Assembly (NCBI RefSeq): GCF_905171775.1
Contig: NC_053491.1
Location: forward strand, 336,886,341 to 336,950,340
Source: Rana temporaria
Lineage: Eukaryota > Chordata > Amphibia > Anura > Ranidae
Reading direction: 5' to 3'
DNA length: 64,000 nucleotides
Positions 52,758-63,477 of this stretch are shown in pieces. A program made the position numbers and the translations under genes. The notes under the pieces were generated by a model, which was not told where the DNA came from, ran no database searches, and saw nothing but the letters and a program-made list of their open reading frames with translations. How positions within the stretch are numbered: the first letter of the stretch is position 1; every line of letters begins with the position of its first letter.

Positions 52758-53226
52758 GGCTCAAAAACAAACAGCTGAAAAGAAAACAGCAAAAGTACCT
52801 TGCTTCAGGGGGGGAAACAAGCGGATGTACTTTTGCACTGGACGGGCGCATGTCTGGGCGTATTTATGCCCTGGGCGTATCTCACTGATTACGCTGGGCC
52901 TAGTTCGTATCTCACTGATTACACTGGACCGAGTTCTGAGCATGCGCAGAGAGGCGCTGAACATAGTCAGCGTCACGGCGCATGCGCCGTTCGTTCGGCC
53001 CTTCATTTGCATGGGGTCACGGCTCATTTCAATGGAACATGCCCACTTCCTTCCTACTTTGAATTACGCCGGCTTACGCCTAGGAATTTACGTTGCAACG
53101 GCGCAGCGTCGGGCGTAAATACTCTGAGGATACGGTACTTGTCTCTCTAAGTTGAGCCGGCGTAGCGGAAATGAGATGCGCTACGCCGGCCTATATATGC
53201 GCCGATGTACGTGGATCTGCCCCTTA

Positions 53227-54290
53227 GTATTTAGTGGTATTTTGGTGATTTAAATTTTTTTGCTAAACAAAGAGAATTTTATTTTTTTGCGCTGATGAGG
53301 CTGCACTGATGAGGAGGCACTGATGAGGCTGCACTGATAGGTGGCCCTGTTGAGCACTGATAGGCAGCACTGAAGATCTGTGTCCTGATTATAAGTGTAG
53401 ATGTCCCTTTAAGACGCTGTCAGCATGAGGAAAGGAATGCTGATAACCAGCTTTTCAACACAGCTGATCACGTGGCCCTTTCCCCCTGGTCTGTGATCAG
53501 CTGCGCCCTAAGGACGCAACGATCACAGAGTGTGCTGCCCATGCTCTGCAGGGGGCATGCAGGCAGCGCGATCACGGTACGACGTCCACAGACGTCCTCC
53601 TGGCAAAATTAACCCATGCTGTAGCTGTCTTTTGGCTATAGCATGGGTGGAAACAGGTTAAAGTAGTTTTAAACCCCTATGCCTTGTACACACGGCCGAA
53701 TTTTCAGAGAAAAAAAGTCAGACAGGCTTTTTTTCTAGCTAAGTCCGGCTGTGTGTAGCCTCCATCTGACTTTTTTTTTAAAACACTGCAGAGCTCAGTA
53801 AAAGCTGATTGGAGGCAAGGGACACACACCCCTTCACACAGCACACAGGAACAGAGCTGCAACTGTTAATCATAGGCTGTGTGCTAGAGCTGGCTATGAG
53901 TAAGACCATTCGTAGCTTAAACATGTCAGCACTATTGCATTGGTTTGTACTGGAGCTCCCTCACCAGTAACCTTTTTATCTCTTAGTGTCAGGAAAACTT
54001 GTCAGAAGTGACTCATGTAGATAGCAGAGGAAAGAGGAAGCAGACAGAAATTACATTTAGTGCCCTGGATTGAGATAAGTACACACTATGGCATACCTTC
54101 CAACTTTCTGAGATGGAAATGAAGGACACCTATTAGCAAAAATATGTAGACATAGGACACGCCCCTACCACACCCCCTTTAAAGGAGAATTATACAATTA
54201 TATTATTTTATATTGGCTTCTGGAATTTACAAATTCAGCCATTTGGAATACGGATTAAAGGTTTAGCTTCAGGGGCTGTGTGTCACGAAT
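53227..54290. other. Repeat-derived stretch, no gene
   Basis: A short tandem around GATGAGGCTGCACT (53293-53340) is followed by a GC-richer segment ending AACAGGTTAAAG. A fragment of a Harbinger-like MITE (GCCTTGTACACACGGCCG, about 53681) comes next, then sequence shared with 41030-41330 (53785-54080). An inverted fragment of the CATACCTCCCAAC MITE family lies at about 54092-54260. Confidence 0.55.
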
Positions 54291-54628
54291 GTCATGTCTA
54301 ACACAACGCAGGTGGTCAGACACTATAGATAGCTACTGTGTGCTTCACCTATAGCAGCCCCCTTTCCCTTAAGACAAGCAGGCCTACTGGTACTTGGTTG
54401 CCCCCAGGACTTATACACAATGCTATAGTGCCTGGCCACCACGCCAGGGCAGACGCGAACTGAGCAAAGCAAACAGATACTTGCAGCTTAGCAGACAGAT
54501 AGCGTGGTTCTAAGACAGTCCAGGTAAAGGGCAGGCTGAGTTCAGGGAATAGTCCAATATCCGATCCAATAACAGTCCTGGTAAGGCAGGCAGAGTTCAG
54601 GGAATAGTCCAATATCCGATCCAGGTTA
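54291..54628. repeat. LTR-like fragment with 60-bp duplication
   Basis: The segment contains two tandem copies of about 60 bp sharing GAGTTCAGGGAATAGTCC and AATATCCGATCCA (about 54519-54630). This resembles the short duplicated blocks of Gypsy LTRs, but no matching partner or coding part was found. Confidence 0.4.
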
Positions 54629-55779
54629 TACACAGGGAAATCCAAGCTTTGAACATCTCACGGAGCACTGCTCAATCCATTATCCAAAAATGGAAAGAGT
54701 GTGGCACAACTGCAAGCCTACCAAGACATGGCCATTCACCTAAACTGACAGGCCAGGCAAGGAGAGCATTCATCAGAGAAGCAGCCAAGAGGACCATGGT
54801 AACTCTGGAGGAGGTGCAGAGATCCACTGCTCAGGTGGGAGAATTTATCCACAGTACAACTATCAGTCGTGCACTCCACAAATATGTCCTTTATGGAAGA
54901 GTGACAAGAAGAAAGCCATTGTTAAAAGAAAGCCATAAGAAAGCCAAAAGAAGTCCCGTTTGCAGTTTGTGAGAAGCCATGTGGGGGACACAGCAAACAT
55001 GTGGAAGTAGGTGCTCTGGTCAGATAAGTCCAAAATGTAACTTTCTGGCCTAAAAGCAAAATGCTATGCGTGGCAGAAAAAGAACACTGCACATCACCCT
55101 GAACACACCATCCACACCGTGAAACATGGTGGTGGCAGCATCATGTTGTGGGGATGCTTTTCTTCAGCAGAGACAGGGAAGCTAGTCAGAGTTGATGGGA
55201 AGATGGATGGAGCCAAAAGTCTACAAAAGACTTGAGACTGGGGCGGAGGTTTATTTTTCATCAGGACAATCGTAAACATACAACCAGAGATACAATGTAA
55301 TGGTTTAGATCAAAGCATATTCATGTGTTAGAATGGCCCAGTCAAAGTCCAGGTCAAAATACAATTGAGAATCTGTGGCAAGACTTGAAAATTGCTGTTT
55401 ACAGATGCTCTCCATCCAATCTGACAGAGCTTGAACTATTTTGCAAAGAAGAATGGGCAAAAAATGTCACTCTCTAGATGTGCAAAGCTGGTAGAGACAT
55501 ACCCCAAAAAGACTTGCAGCTGTAATTGCAGTGAAAGGTGGTTCTACAAAGTATTGATTGGGGGGGGGGGGCTGAATACAAATGCACGCCACACTTTTCA
55601 CATGTTTATTTGTAAAATATTTTTAAAACCATTTATCATTTTCCTTCCAATTCACAATTATGTGCCGTTTTGTGTTGGTCTATGACATAAAATCCCAACA
55701 AAATACATTTTTGTTTTTGGTTGTAACATGACAAAATGTGGGAAATTTCAAAGGGTGTGAATACTTTTTCAAGGCACTG
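54629..55779 (+). pseudogene. Tc1/mariner transposase, 5'-truncated and broken
   Basis: The plus strand carries most of a Tc1-type transposase. The HTH region has QSIIQKWKECGTTASLPR and the second HTH REAAKRTMVTLEEVQRS. DDE-domain remnants follow: the stretch matching a 'TVKHGGGSIMLWGCF'-type pattern at about 55115-55165, an HQDN-like FHQDNRKH remnant near 55255, and the 'W..QS.D.N.IENLW' region at 55335-55382. Stops and indels break the frame several times. The 3' inverted repeat, ending CTTTTTCAAGGCACTG, is followed by TA at 55780. The 5' end and left inverted repeat are missing. Confidence 0.9.
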
Positions 55780-55851
55780 TATATACAAAATCCATGTCTA
55801 GGGCAAATGTAGTCCTGTTGCTCAAGCCAGGGAAGTGGACCTAAATTCTTA

Positions 55852-56296
55852 GGCCTCGTACACACGACCAGACATGTCCGATGAAAACGGTCCGCGGACA
55901 TGTCTGCTGGGATCATTTGGTCTGATGTGTGTACACACCATCAGACCAAATTCCCCGCTGACAGAATACGCGGTGACGTGGCGGCGACGATGACGCAGCG
56001 ACGTGCGCGCACCAGGAAGTTCAATGCTTCCACGCATGCATCGAATCACTTCGACGCATGCGTGGGATTTCAGGCCAGCGGACATGTCCGATGAGTCGTA
56101 CTGACCATCGGACATGTCCGACGGACAGGCTTCCAGCGGACCAGTTTCTTAGCATGCTAAGAAACTTTTGTCCGCTGGAAACCTGTCCGCAAGCCGGAAA
56201 ACTGTCCGGTAGGCCCTACACACGGTCGGACATGTCCGTGGAAACTGGTCCGACGGACCAGTTTCAGCGGACATGTTGGGTAGTGTGTACAAGGCC
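55852..56296. mobile_element. PIF/Harbinger-type MITE
   Basis: The ends are GGCCTCGTACACACGACCAG and GTAGTGTGTACAAGGCC, flanked by TTA and TCA. Repeats of GGACATGTCCG and CCGCTGG in both orientations surround the central palindrome TTTCTTAGCATGCTAAGAAA, shared with 50317-50460. The 186-codon frame that overlaps it is not a gene. Confidence 0.87.
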
Positions 56297-56819
56297 TCAC
56301 AGACCCATTTCTTTATTGCAAAGTGATGTTAAAATTAAGGCAAAAGTATTGGCTTTAAGAGCGAATAAGATCATTTTGTCAATTATCCACTTTGCTCAGG
56401 CTGACTTTATGCTGCAAAAATCTACTGCTACAAACCTCAGACTTCTCTTTTTGAATCTGCAGATACCAGCAGATAATATTGGTCACAGGGCTCTCCTCTT
56501 TCTCTACTCCAAAAAGACGTTTGATAGTGTCATTTGGCAAAATCGCGGCCCGTTTTATCATTTGGGTACATCTATTGTACAGTTCACCTCGGGCAGCCAT
56601 ACAAAAATAAAAAAATAAAAATAACAGCAGCAAAAATAATAATAAATCATAATAATAAATATTGTATAATAATAATTTATTATATAAAATCCATACAGGG
56701 AAATTTGCAGATGTGAAAATTCACGGGAAGGGCAAAAGAAAATTAATAGGAGTGTATGATGTGTAAAATAAAATTCCATAGGCTTAGTGGTCTAAGTCGG
56801 CTATTTATGGAGTGATTGC
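56297..56819. other. AT-rich stretch, no gene seen
   Basis: There is simple-sequence AATAATAAAT-type DNA at 56630-56690. No transposon end or coding frame is recognised. Confidence 0.45.
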
Positions 56820-57295
56820 TTAAAGTGGAGTTCCACCCATTTTTTTATGTTTGTCTGTGCTGCATGCTCTAATCTCATAGTGTTCAGAATGGACAATTTT
56901 TACTTAATTTGTTGCTTGTAAATACCTTTATTTTGTAGTCCTTCATTACTTCCTCCTCCTTATTAGCCTAGGCTATTTGCAAGGGTTTCTGGGATAGGCA
57001 TCATGTTTCCCAGTAGTCCTTACAAACCTGACTGAAACCTATTACATTGCTTGTGCACTGAGCATGTGCGAGATATGCAAAGCTGAAATCCAGGAAGTCA
57101 TACAGTCTGGCTTCATGATGCCCACACTTAAGATGGCCACGGTCTATTTCTAGATTATATACTATCTAAATGCTCTAACAACCTAACAAAACGGACCTTA
57201 GTTTACAGACTAACTTTACTAGAATACATTAAGCTTGTGTATTACAGGGGTATTTATATTTAAAAAGTGAAATTGTGGGTGGAACTCCCCTTTAA
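56820..57295. mobile_element. TTAA-flanked MITE-like element
   Basis: The ends TTAAAGTGGAGTTCCACCC and GGGTGGAACTCCCCTTTAA are inverted repeats with TTAA duplications (56820-56823, 57292-57295). The interior is not palindromic and has no coding frame. It is related in its termini to 60535-61024. Confidence 0.88.
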
Positions 57296-57619
57296 AAGAA
57301 TAAACTGATCAGTAACAGCAGTTAGTAGTTGTCCTTCATTTTCTGTTTCATTTGCTGTATATTGGATCTCTGTTGGCTACAGCACTGTGGAGATTGGGAA
57401 CAAGCATGGTAACAAGTAGCCTGCCGAAAGGCTTTCCTCCCTTCATCTTAATCATTTTGATGTCATTACACTTCTACCTTCTGTGGGTTTTATTTTTGTT
57501 TAAAAGCGCCATTCCTCATCTTTTCTTCTACAGTGCTAGTCTATTTTTTCTAGTAAGAGCATATTTAGATTTTTTAGTTAACTGTTTAACCTAAATTATT
57601 GAATAGTTTAAAACACTAT
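57296..57619. other. Unassigned non-coding stretch
   Basis: An 80-codon hydrophobic plus-strand frame (57352-57594) reads as leucine/phenylalanine-rich, but has no family resemblance and no supporting context. I do not call it a gene. Confidence 0.35.
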
Positions 57620-58339
57620 GGGGCAGATTCACAAACAATTGCATGGGCGCAGCGTATGTGAGATACGCTACGCCGCTGTAACTTACTTTTCCCAGCTTCG
57701 AATCCACAAAGAATTTGCGCCGTAAGTTACAGCGGCATAGTGTATCTCTCGCGGCGTAATGGCGCGCAATTCAAATGCGGCAAGTAGGGGGCGTGTTTCA
57801 TTTAAATGAAGCGCTTCCCCGCGCCGAACGAACTGCGCATGCGCCGTCCCTAAATTTCCTGCCGTGCATTGCGCTAAATGACGTCGCAAGGACGTCATTG
57901 TTTTGACGTGGACGTAAATTACGTCCAGCCCGATTCACGGATGACTTACGCAAACAAAATAATTTTTTTTAAATTATACACGTGAACGACTGCCATACTT
58001 AACATTGAGTACGCCACCATATAGCAGCTTTAACTATACGCCGGAAAAAGCCGAATAGAGACGACGTAAAAGAATGCGCCGGCCGCTCGTACGTTCGTGG
58101 ATCGTCGGAAATAGCTAATTTGCATACTCGACGTGGAAAACGACGGGAACGCCACCCAGCGGACGCCGAAGAATTGCATCTAAGATCCAAAGGCGTACGA
58201 AGACGTACGCCTGTTGGATCTAACCCAGATGCCATCGTATATTATTTTGAGGATTCAAAACAAAGATACGACACGGGAAATTTGAAAGTACACTGGCGTA
58301 TCTGTAGGAACGCCGGCGTACTCTCTTTGTGGATCTGTC
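57620..58339. mobile_element. PIF/Harbinger-type MITE, GGGGCAGATTCACAAA family
   Basis: The ends are GGGGCAGATTCACAAA and TTTGTGGATCTGTCCC, with candidate flanks TAT and TTT. The CpG-rich interior carries GCGCATGCGCCG and ACGTCGC words and is palindromic. It is the MITE in this window most similar in its termini to the coding element 50527-53223. Confidence 0.82.
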
Positions 58340-58680
58340 CCTTTATCTTTTTTTTTAAAGGATAACTCCACTATCGTAAAGCAAAAAAAGCTATTTCAAA
58401 ATAATAGTATAGCATATACAATTGCTACACAAGTCACATTGTAAGTTAATGTTATTAAAAATAACCTTTCCTTGATAAACTGAGGTCATTGTAATTTTCT
58501 GTAAAATTCTATGCAATATGACAACTTGCAGGCCTTACAGTTGGTGTAAAGAACACCCCCAGAAATGTAATTTCCTGATTGTGTGATTGGCTCACTGATT
58601 TTCCCAGACGTCTGCACTAAGATACAAGTCAGATTTCAGGCATCCTGTGCAATAGGAATTATATTTTGGAGAAGTACTAC
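58340..58680. other. Unassigned non-coding stretch
   Basis: No gene or element end recognised. Confidence 0.4.
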
Positions 58681-58683
58681 TCC

Positions 58684-59470
58684 CTAAGGCTGGCTTCACA
58701 CTATTGCGAATTGGATGAGGGGATCCAATTTGCATGTCAGGAGATTGTGACTGGCTCTCAATTGAGCCGGTTCACACATCTCTGGAGCGGCTCCGGTGCG
58801 AATTGCACTGGAGTCCTGTGCATCTTCTGGTCCGTTTCAGGTCTGATTCAGCCAAAAATTCGGGCCAAAATCAAACCTGAAAAGGTGAACAGGCAGGGCT
58901 GGACTTGGACAAAAATTTTGCCCTGGACTTCATCCAGACTGGCCCACTTTGACAGGTCTTTCCCACAGCGGCTGGACAACTCCTGAACCCCCCTGGCCAC
59001 CAAAGCCCCCCTCCCCCTTCACTAGCCACTAGCCGTTTTACTTTATTAGAGTAGAATGGCTGGTACTGGTACTCTTATAGGCACTACCAGTGGGGAAGCT
59101 AGACATTATTTCACCCGGGGCAAAGAATCAGTTTGGTGCCCCCCCTTATGGGACAAGATTAAGTGAGAAACCCCCAGGCCATAGCTGTTGAGTCAGCTGT
59201 CTGTCGTCCCCCCTGCTCCTCTGGTCCTCCCCCTGCTTCTTTGTTCCCCCCAGGTGAGTGCTGTGGGCAGGGAGAGGAGGTGAGCGCTGCGGGAAGGGAG
59301 AGACAGAGGAGCAGAGGATGGCAGCGGTCCGCTGTCACTGAAGACGGCCCACTGAACCATCGGCCCACCGGGAAACTCCCTGTAGTCCCAATGGCCAGTC
59401 CATCCCTGTGAACAGGGATGCACTAGACCCCCTGCTGTGAGCCGTTCTGTACTGCAGTGTGAACCCAGAC
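58684..59470. repeat. MITE-like host element of the hAT at 58894-59408
   Basis: AAGGCTGGCTTCACACT at the left and AGTGTGAACCCAGACTT at the right are imperfect inverted repeats. They resemble a frog MITE with a GTGAACCCAGCC-type end. The middle is occupied by a hAT insertion. A TTAA element begins directly at its right end. Confidence 0.55.
58894..59408. mobile_element. Non-autonomous hAT element with 8-bp duplication
   Basis: The ends CAGGGCTGGACTTGGAC and CAATGGCCAGTCCATCCCTG are flanked by TGAACAGG at 58886-58893 and 59409-59416. The interior has a GGCCCACCGGGAAACTCCC motif near the right end and no transposase. It is related to the MITE at 2165-2455 through the CCAATGG(C/T)CAGTCC subterminal block. 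Confidence 0.92.
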
Positions 59471-60062
59471 TTAAAGCGGAGGTTCACCCTAAAAACATGT
59501 ATATACTGTAACATTACATTCTGCATACTTCCAACATTTACAGTATGCTGGGGTTTTTTTTGTTTTTTTTGCTGTACATACCGTATTATTGCTATTTTAC
59601 ACCCGGCTTCCGGGTGCTCACTCCCGCCGGAGTAGGCGTTCCTATGCAGAGGCGCAGTGTCATGTGGGACTTCGCCCAGATGATTGACGTCTTGAGAAAA
59701 ACTTCCCCCCGGCGGATAAGGCACGTCCCGAGTTTACGAAAATAGCCGAACTGCGAGTCGGCTCTATACAGCACCTGCGCAGTCAGCGTTACACTTTTTC
59801 TAGTCGGTGCGCAGGCGCCGTATAGCGCCGACTCGCAGTTCAGGGGGGGGACGTTTTTCTCAAGATGTCAATCATCTGGGCGAAATCCCACATGACACTG
59901 CACCTCTGCATAGGAACGCCTACTCCCGGAAGCCGGGTGGAAAATAGCAATAATACGGTATGTACAGCAAAAAAACAAAAAAACAAACAGCATACTGTAA
60001 ATGTTGGAAGTATGCAGAATGTATTGTTATATACATGTTTTTAGGGTGAACCTCCGCTTTAA
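59471..60062. mobile_element. TTAA-flanked foldback MITE
   Basis: The ends TTAAAGCGGAGGTTCACCC and GGGTGAACCTCCGCTTTAA are perfect inverted repeats with TTAA at both ends. The whole 592 bp is a foldback: the arms share CATACTTCCAACATTTACAG, CGGAAGCCGGG and CTCAAGA...GATTGACGTC words. It belongs to the same family as 4272-4797, with longer arms. Confidence 0.92.
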
Positions 60063-60534
60063 GGTTAATTACTTCTAAAGGGATGCAGACATTGCAACTT
60101 TCCTCATTAGAAATAGATAAAAAAAAATTACACCAAGTTAGCCGTGAACGAATGAGTGAGAAGCATTAATTCTGGCACTAGATCCCTTGTTTAACTCTAA
60201 ACTGGCAACCTGTAAAGGCATTTTTAAAGCGTCTACTATGGAGATGTTTAGGTACCGTAATTTGTCGCCATTACACGAGCATGTGAGTTTTTAAATCTTG
60301 AAATGCTTGGTATATATTTACTCAGTGCAACATCATATTTTATAATTAACCAAAAATGGGTATTATATTGTGTTTGAGTGCACTAAAATGCATTTACATG
60401 GATCTGCATTTGATAAATGGCTATGCATCATAAACAAATTGTAGCAACCAACATTTTATGCTCCAGGAACTCTGCCTTTAGAAAATATATAATGTTTGGG
60501 GGTTCTAATTATTTTCTAGCAAAAAATACTGATT
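60063..60534. repeat. Decayed copy of the 16488-16935 repeat, plus unassigned flank
   Basis: The part 60140-60365 keeps the block order of the repeat at 16488-16935 (GGCACTAGATCCC, AAAGCGTCTACTATGGAG, TTTGTCGCCATTACACGA, TTTACTCAGTGCAACATC). The rest is unassigned. Confidence 0.55.
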
Positions 60535-61024
60535 TTAAAGCGGAGTTCCACCCAGGAAAACAACATTTGGCCAAAAGTACTAAAAAAATAAAATAAAATA
60601 AAAGTGAAAAAAAAATAATTTATACTCACCCGAAATACCTGTTGCTATGCGGAAGTCCGTAATCTGCCTCTTCGGCACCGCGGAATGTTTTCTTCTTCTT
60701 CTTCTTCTTCTCCTAGTGAATGGGGCGCGCTGCTTTCTGGGAACTGTGTGTGTTCTCAGAGAGCAGCCGCCCATTCACAAGCCGGCACGAGACTCACACA
60801 GGCGTAGTAGGAAATGGGCAGTGAAGCCGTAAGGCTTCACTGCCCGTTTCCCCTAGTGTGAATGGCGGCACGGGACCTGCATCGATCGTGGGATCGGCAT
60901 CGGGGGGGGCCATCAGCGTGGGCACGTAGGACAAGGTAAGTGTCCTTAGTAAATGTCAGCAGCTACACTGTTAGTAGCTGCTGACTTTAAAAAAAAAATT
61001 ATTGCGGGTGGAATCCCGCTTTAA
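60535..61024. mobile_element. TTAA-flanked MITE-like element
   Basis: The ends TTAAAGCGGAGTTCCACCC and GGGTGGAATCCCGCTTTAA have TTAA duplications (60535-60538, 61021-61024). The interior contains an imperfect TTC repeat (60689-60711) and GTAGCTGCTGAC. There is no coding frame beyond low-complexity Arg- or Leu-rich peptides. Confidence 0.88.
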
Positions 61025-61139
61025 CATGTATGCAAAACATTAAAAGATTGCCTGGACAGCAAGTGTTAAGGTAGAAAACCTCAGATAAATGTTAAAATAA
61101 GGCAATAAATCCACACAGTAGACAGGGGAGAAGTCTAAA

Positions 61140-61361
61140 GCCCCCTACACACGATTGGACCTTTGTTCGACCAAACTCACATCGGAATTTCGACAAAATT
61201 CCATGGGAGTAAAAGAGAACATGTTCTCTATCTAAACTCCGATGGAATTCATTGGAATATCCGATGGAAAAACTCAGATGGGCATACACACAGTCTGAAT
61301 TTCCTATGGAAAAAGTCGGTCTGACTTTTTCCATCGGAAATTCCAATCGTGTGTAGGAGGC
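61140..61361. mobile_element. MITE with GCCCCCTACACACGATTGGA ends
   Basis: The ends GCCCCCTACACACGATTGGA and TCCAATCGTGTGTAGGAGGC are inverted repeats with one or two mismatches. The TACACACG core resembles the PIF/Harbinger MITE termini elsewhere in the window. Flanks are AAA and ATA, so the duplication is degenerate or 2-3 bp. Confidence 0.78.
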
Positions 61362-63008
61362 ATAAAGGTATGGATTAATGCACACTGGAGTTTTGCTTTA
61401 AATGTCGGGTTAAGGGTTGGATTACTTTTTAAAATCCAAAGCAAAAAACGTTTTGTCTACAACTACTGTAAACTTTCTTTGCAGTGGTTACCCTATTTTT
61501 ATTAGGGTTGAGATGATGGAGGCAGAGTTAAGGTCAGCTTAACCCTTTTGCTGCTTGGTACTAACTCCCATTTTGTAGCCCAAGTGACCAAACCAGTTTC
61601 ACTAGTTTTCACAAGTATTCTACAGGTTTAAAAATGTGCCAAATACCTGTCCAAACCATATATTTTTGGAAATATATTTTTTTTTGTATGACCCATGACA
61701 GATGCAAAATTGTTTATTAAAATATTATTTTTAATCAAATACACAGAAAATACTTAGTAGCACATTATACAACATAATCTCAACAATTTCTGCTGTATAT
61801 GAAAAGCACAGCATTGCTGAATAAATAACCAAAATGTGAAAGCCTAAAATCATGCATTTTTATAAAACAGTGAGGATGAAATGCACGATAAGGCCCCTTT
61901 TACATGAACCATGTCTGTTTCAATCAGGAGGGCATTGGTGAACAGATTGGAGATTTGGAGCTGAATGTTATAGATGTCATCTTTGTAACATCCGTGTCCA
62001 TTCAGTGTTTTGCTGCGGGAGGTTTCAGGACCCATACTAGATTTGTGACAGGTCTACCGGACTTGTATCCATTTATATCTGGTTACCTGAGATCCCCCAC
62101 ATTTAGGTAGAAAAAAATGCAGAAAAGGACAAATTTAAATGGATGAATATCTGTTTCCTTCCGTTGGCCCACAGACTTATATGGAAAACTGACAGGTGCA
62201 CCTGATCGGTCAGTACATGTGAAAGGGCCTAAGGTGTAATTAAGCAACTTACACTGGGATTTCAGTGAAAAAGGGTTGCCAGTCTACTACAGAAAGTTTG
62301 GAGCTGACCACATTTCTGGACTTTTTTTGCAGCACAGTTAAGCAGACAAATCATATGGAAATGTGTACAAGTACACCTAAAACTCCTCTAACATGTGTGA
62401 GGATACCTAACATGTGTAGGGCAATAGAGCAGCCTGATCCCCAGGGGTTCTGCCACAAATCAACTTTGTGGCGGATGTATACTGCCAATTGTTGTTTCCA
62501 GTTTTGTTCTTAGTGCGCGCTAACAGTCAGCACTATCAGCATGCATGGATACTGATGCCTCCTCTGTAGTTCCAGCTCTTGTGAACTCAGAGGTTCCGGG
62601 AGTAGTGCAGAGAGCAGGAGGTGAAGAAGGAGGGGACTTCCAATGGCAGCGCTGATCAAAGACTGTGGGAGGGAACAAGGAGCTTGAGCACATGGCTGGA
62701 TAAGGAGGTGAGATCCAATGATGAGTCTGTGTAAGGCAGCAGTGTGATGCAGAGTGCGAGGGGGCGGGGGGAGAGAGCCGGAGCATTGTGTGTATAAGGC
62801 AGCAGTGTGATCCAAGGGGAAGGGGGCAGAGAGCCGGAGCATTGCGTGTACTAAGGCATGTTAAATTCATGTTAGTGGTCCGCGGAATTTAAAATGATGA
62901 GTTTAGAGGTCCGTGAGGTCTGAAAGGTTGGCGACCAATGCAATAGAGGCTAATGTATATCTGTGCAACCTAACTGGGCATCCGTTTATGTAATATGTAT
63001 GCAGATGT
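61362..63008. other. Non-coding stretch with a tandem duplication
   Basis: No gene is recognised. At about 62733-62855 a unit of about 60 bp is duplicated, sharing AAGGCAGCAGTGTGAT and AGAGAGCCGGAGCATTG; it explains the repetitive minus-strand frames there. A GGTTGGCGACCAATG word at 62927 resembles a hAT terminus, but no partner was found. Confidence 0.45.
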
Positions 63009-63010
63009 TT

Positions 63011-63038
<28 letters not shown>
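63009..63038. repeat. (TG)n microsatellite
   Basis: Thirty bases of pure TG dinucleotide repeat, followed by further interrupted TG repeats to about 63052. Confidence 0.95.
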
Positions 63039-63041
<3 letters not shown>

Positions 63042-63470
63042 TTGTGTGTGTGTTATATTTTTTATTATATTTTACTTTTGTTTCTTCTTCTTACTTTCAT
63101 TTATATAACTTTATTCATTTCACAAGAGGATAATTTCCTAACTTTGTAGAATTACAGCTTACTCAAAGGCCAAATTTTTTAATTAAAACAAGTTCAAAGC
63201 TACAATTCCAGCTAATTTTAATTCTTCAAATGCCATGTTGTATTACATCACTGGCCATTTACATGATGGTATAGCCCAGGTGTATATAATACATAATTTG
63301 TGGAAAAAGGGTTAGCATAAATTCAGGCCATGACATTTGAGGCAACACTTTATTTACACTTGATTTCAGCTCTAAAAGACCCATACCACAAATTACCAGT
63401 TTTGGGTTCCCAACATCAAGAAAAAGTCTAGTGTTGTAAGATGACATTATATACAGACAGATGTAGCACT
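63039..63470. other. AT-rich non-coding stretch
   Basis: No gene or repeat terminus is recognised between the microsatellite and the LINE. Confidence 0.4.
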
Positions 63471-63477
63471 AGTACCT

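Larger units (their letters stand above)
50527..53223. mobile_element. PIF/Harbinger element with accessory Myb-like gene and truncated transposase
   Basis: The 2697-bp element begins GGGGTAGATCCACAAAGC and ends GTACGTGGATCTGCCCC, flanked by TTA (50524-50526, 53224-53226). It has the two-gene architecture of Harbinger elements: a plus-strand transposase start (about 50923-51235) and a convergent minus-strand Myb/SANT-like gene (51513-52757). The transposase is missing its catalytic part, so the copy is non-autonomous. The outer 300-400 bp resemble the GGGCCAGATTCACA-family MITEs in this window. It sits inside an older repeat whose CACAAATAGAGCTTTCTTTT segment is at 50489-50510 and continues after 53227. 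Confidence 0.92.

Noticed and set aside
56058..56618. 186-codon plus-strand frame
   Set aside because: Its first half is Harbinger MITE sequence and the second half shows no coding pattern.
57352..57594. Hydrophobic 80-codon frame as a small membrane protein
   Set aside because: AT-rich DNA on this strand yields Leu/Phe codons by chance; no start context or homology is evident.
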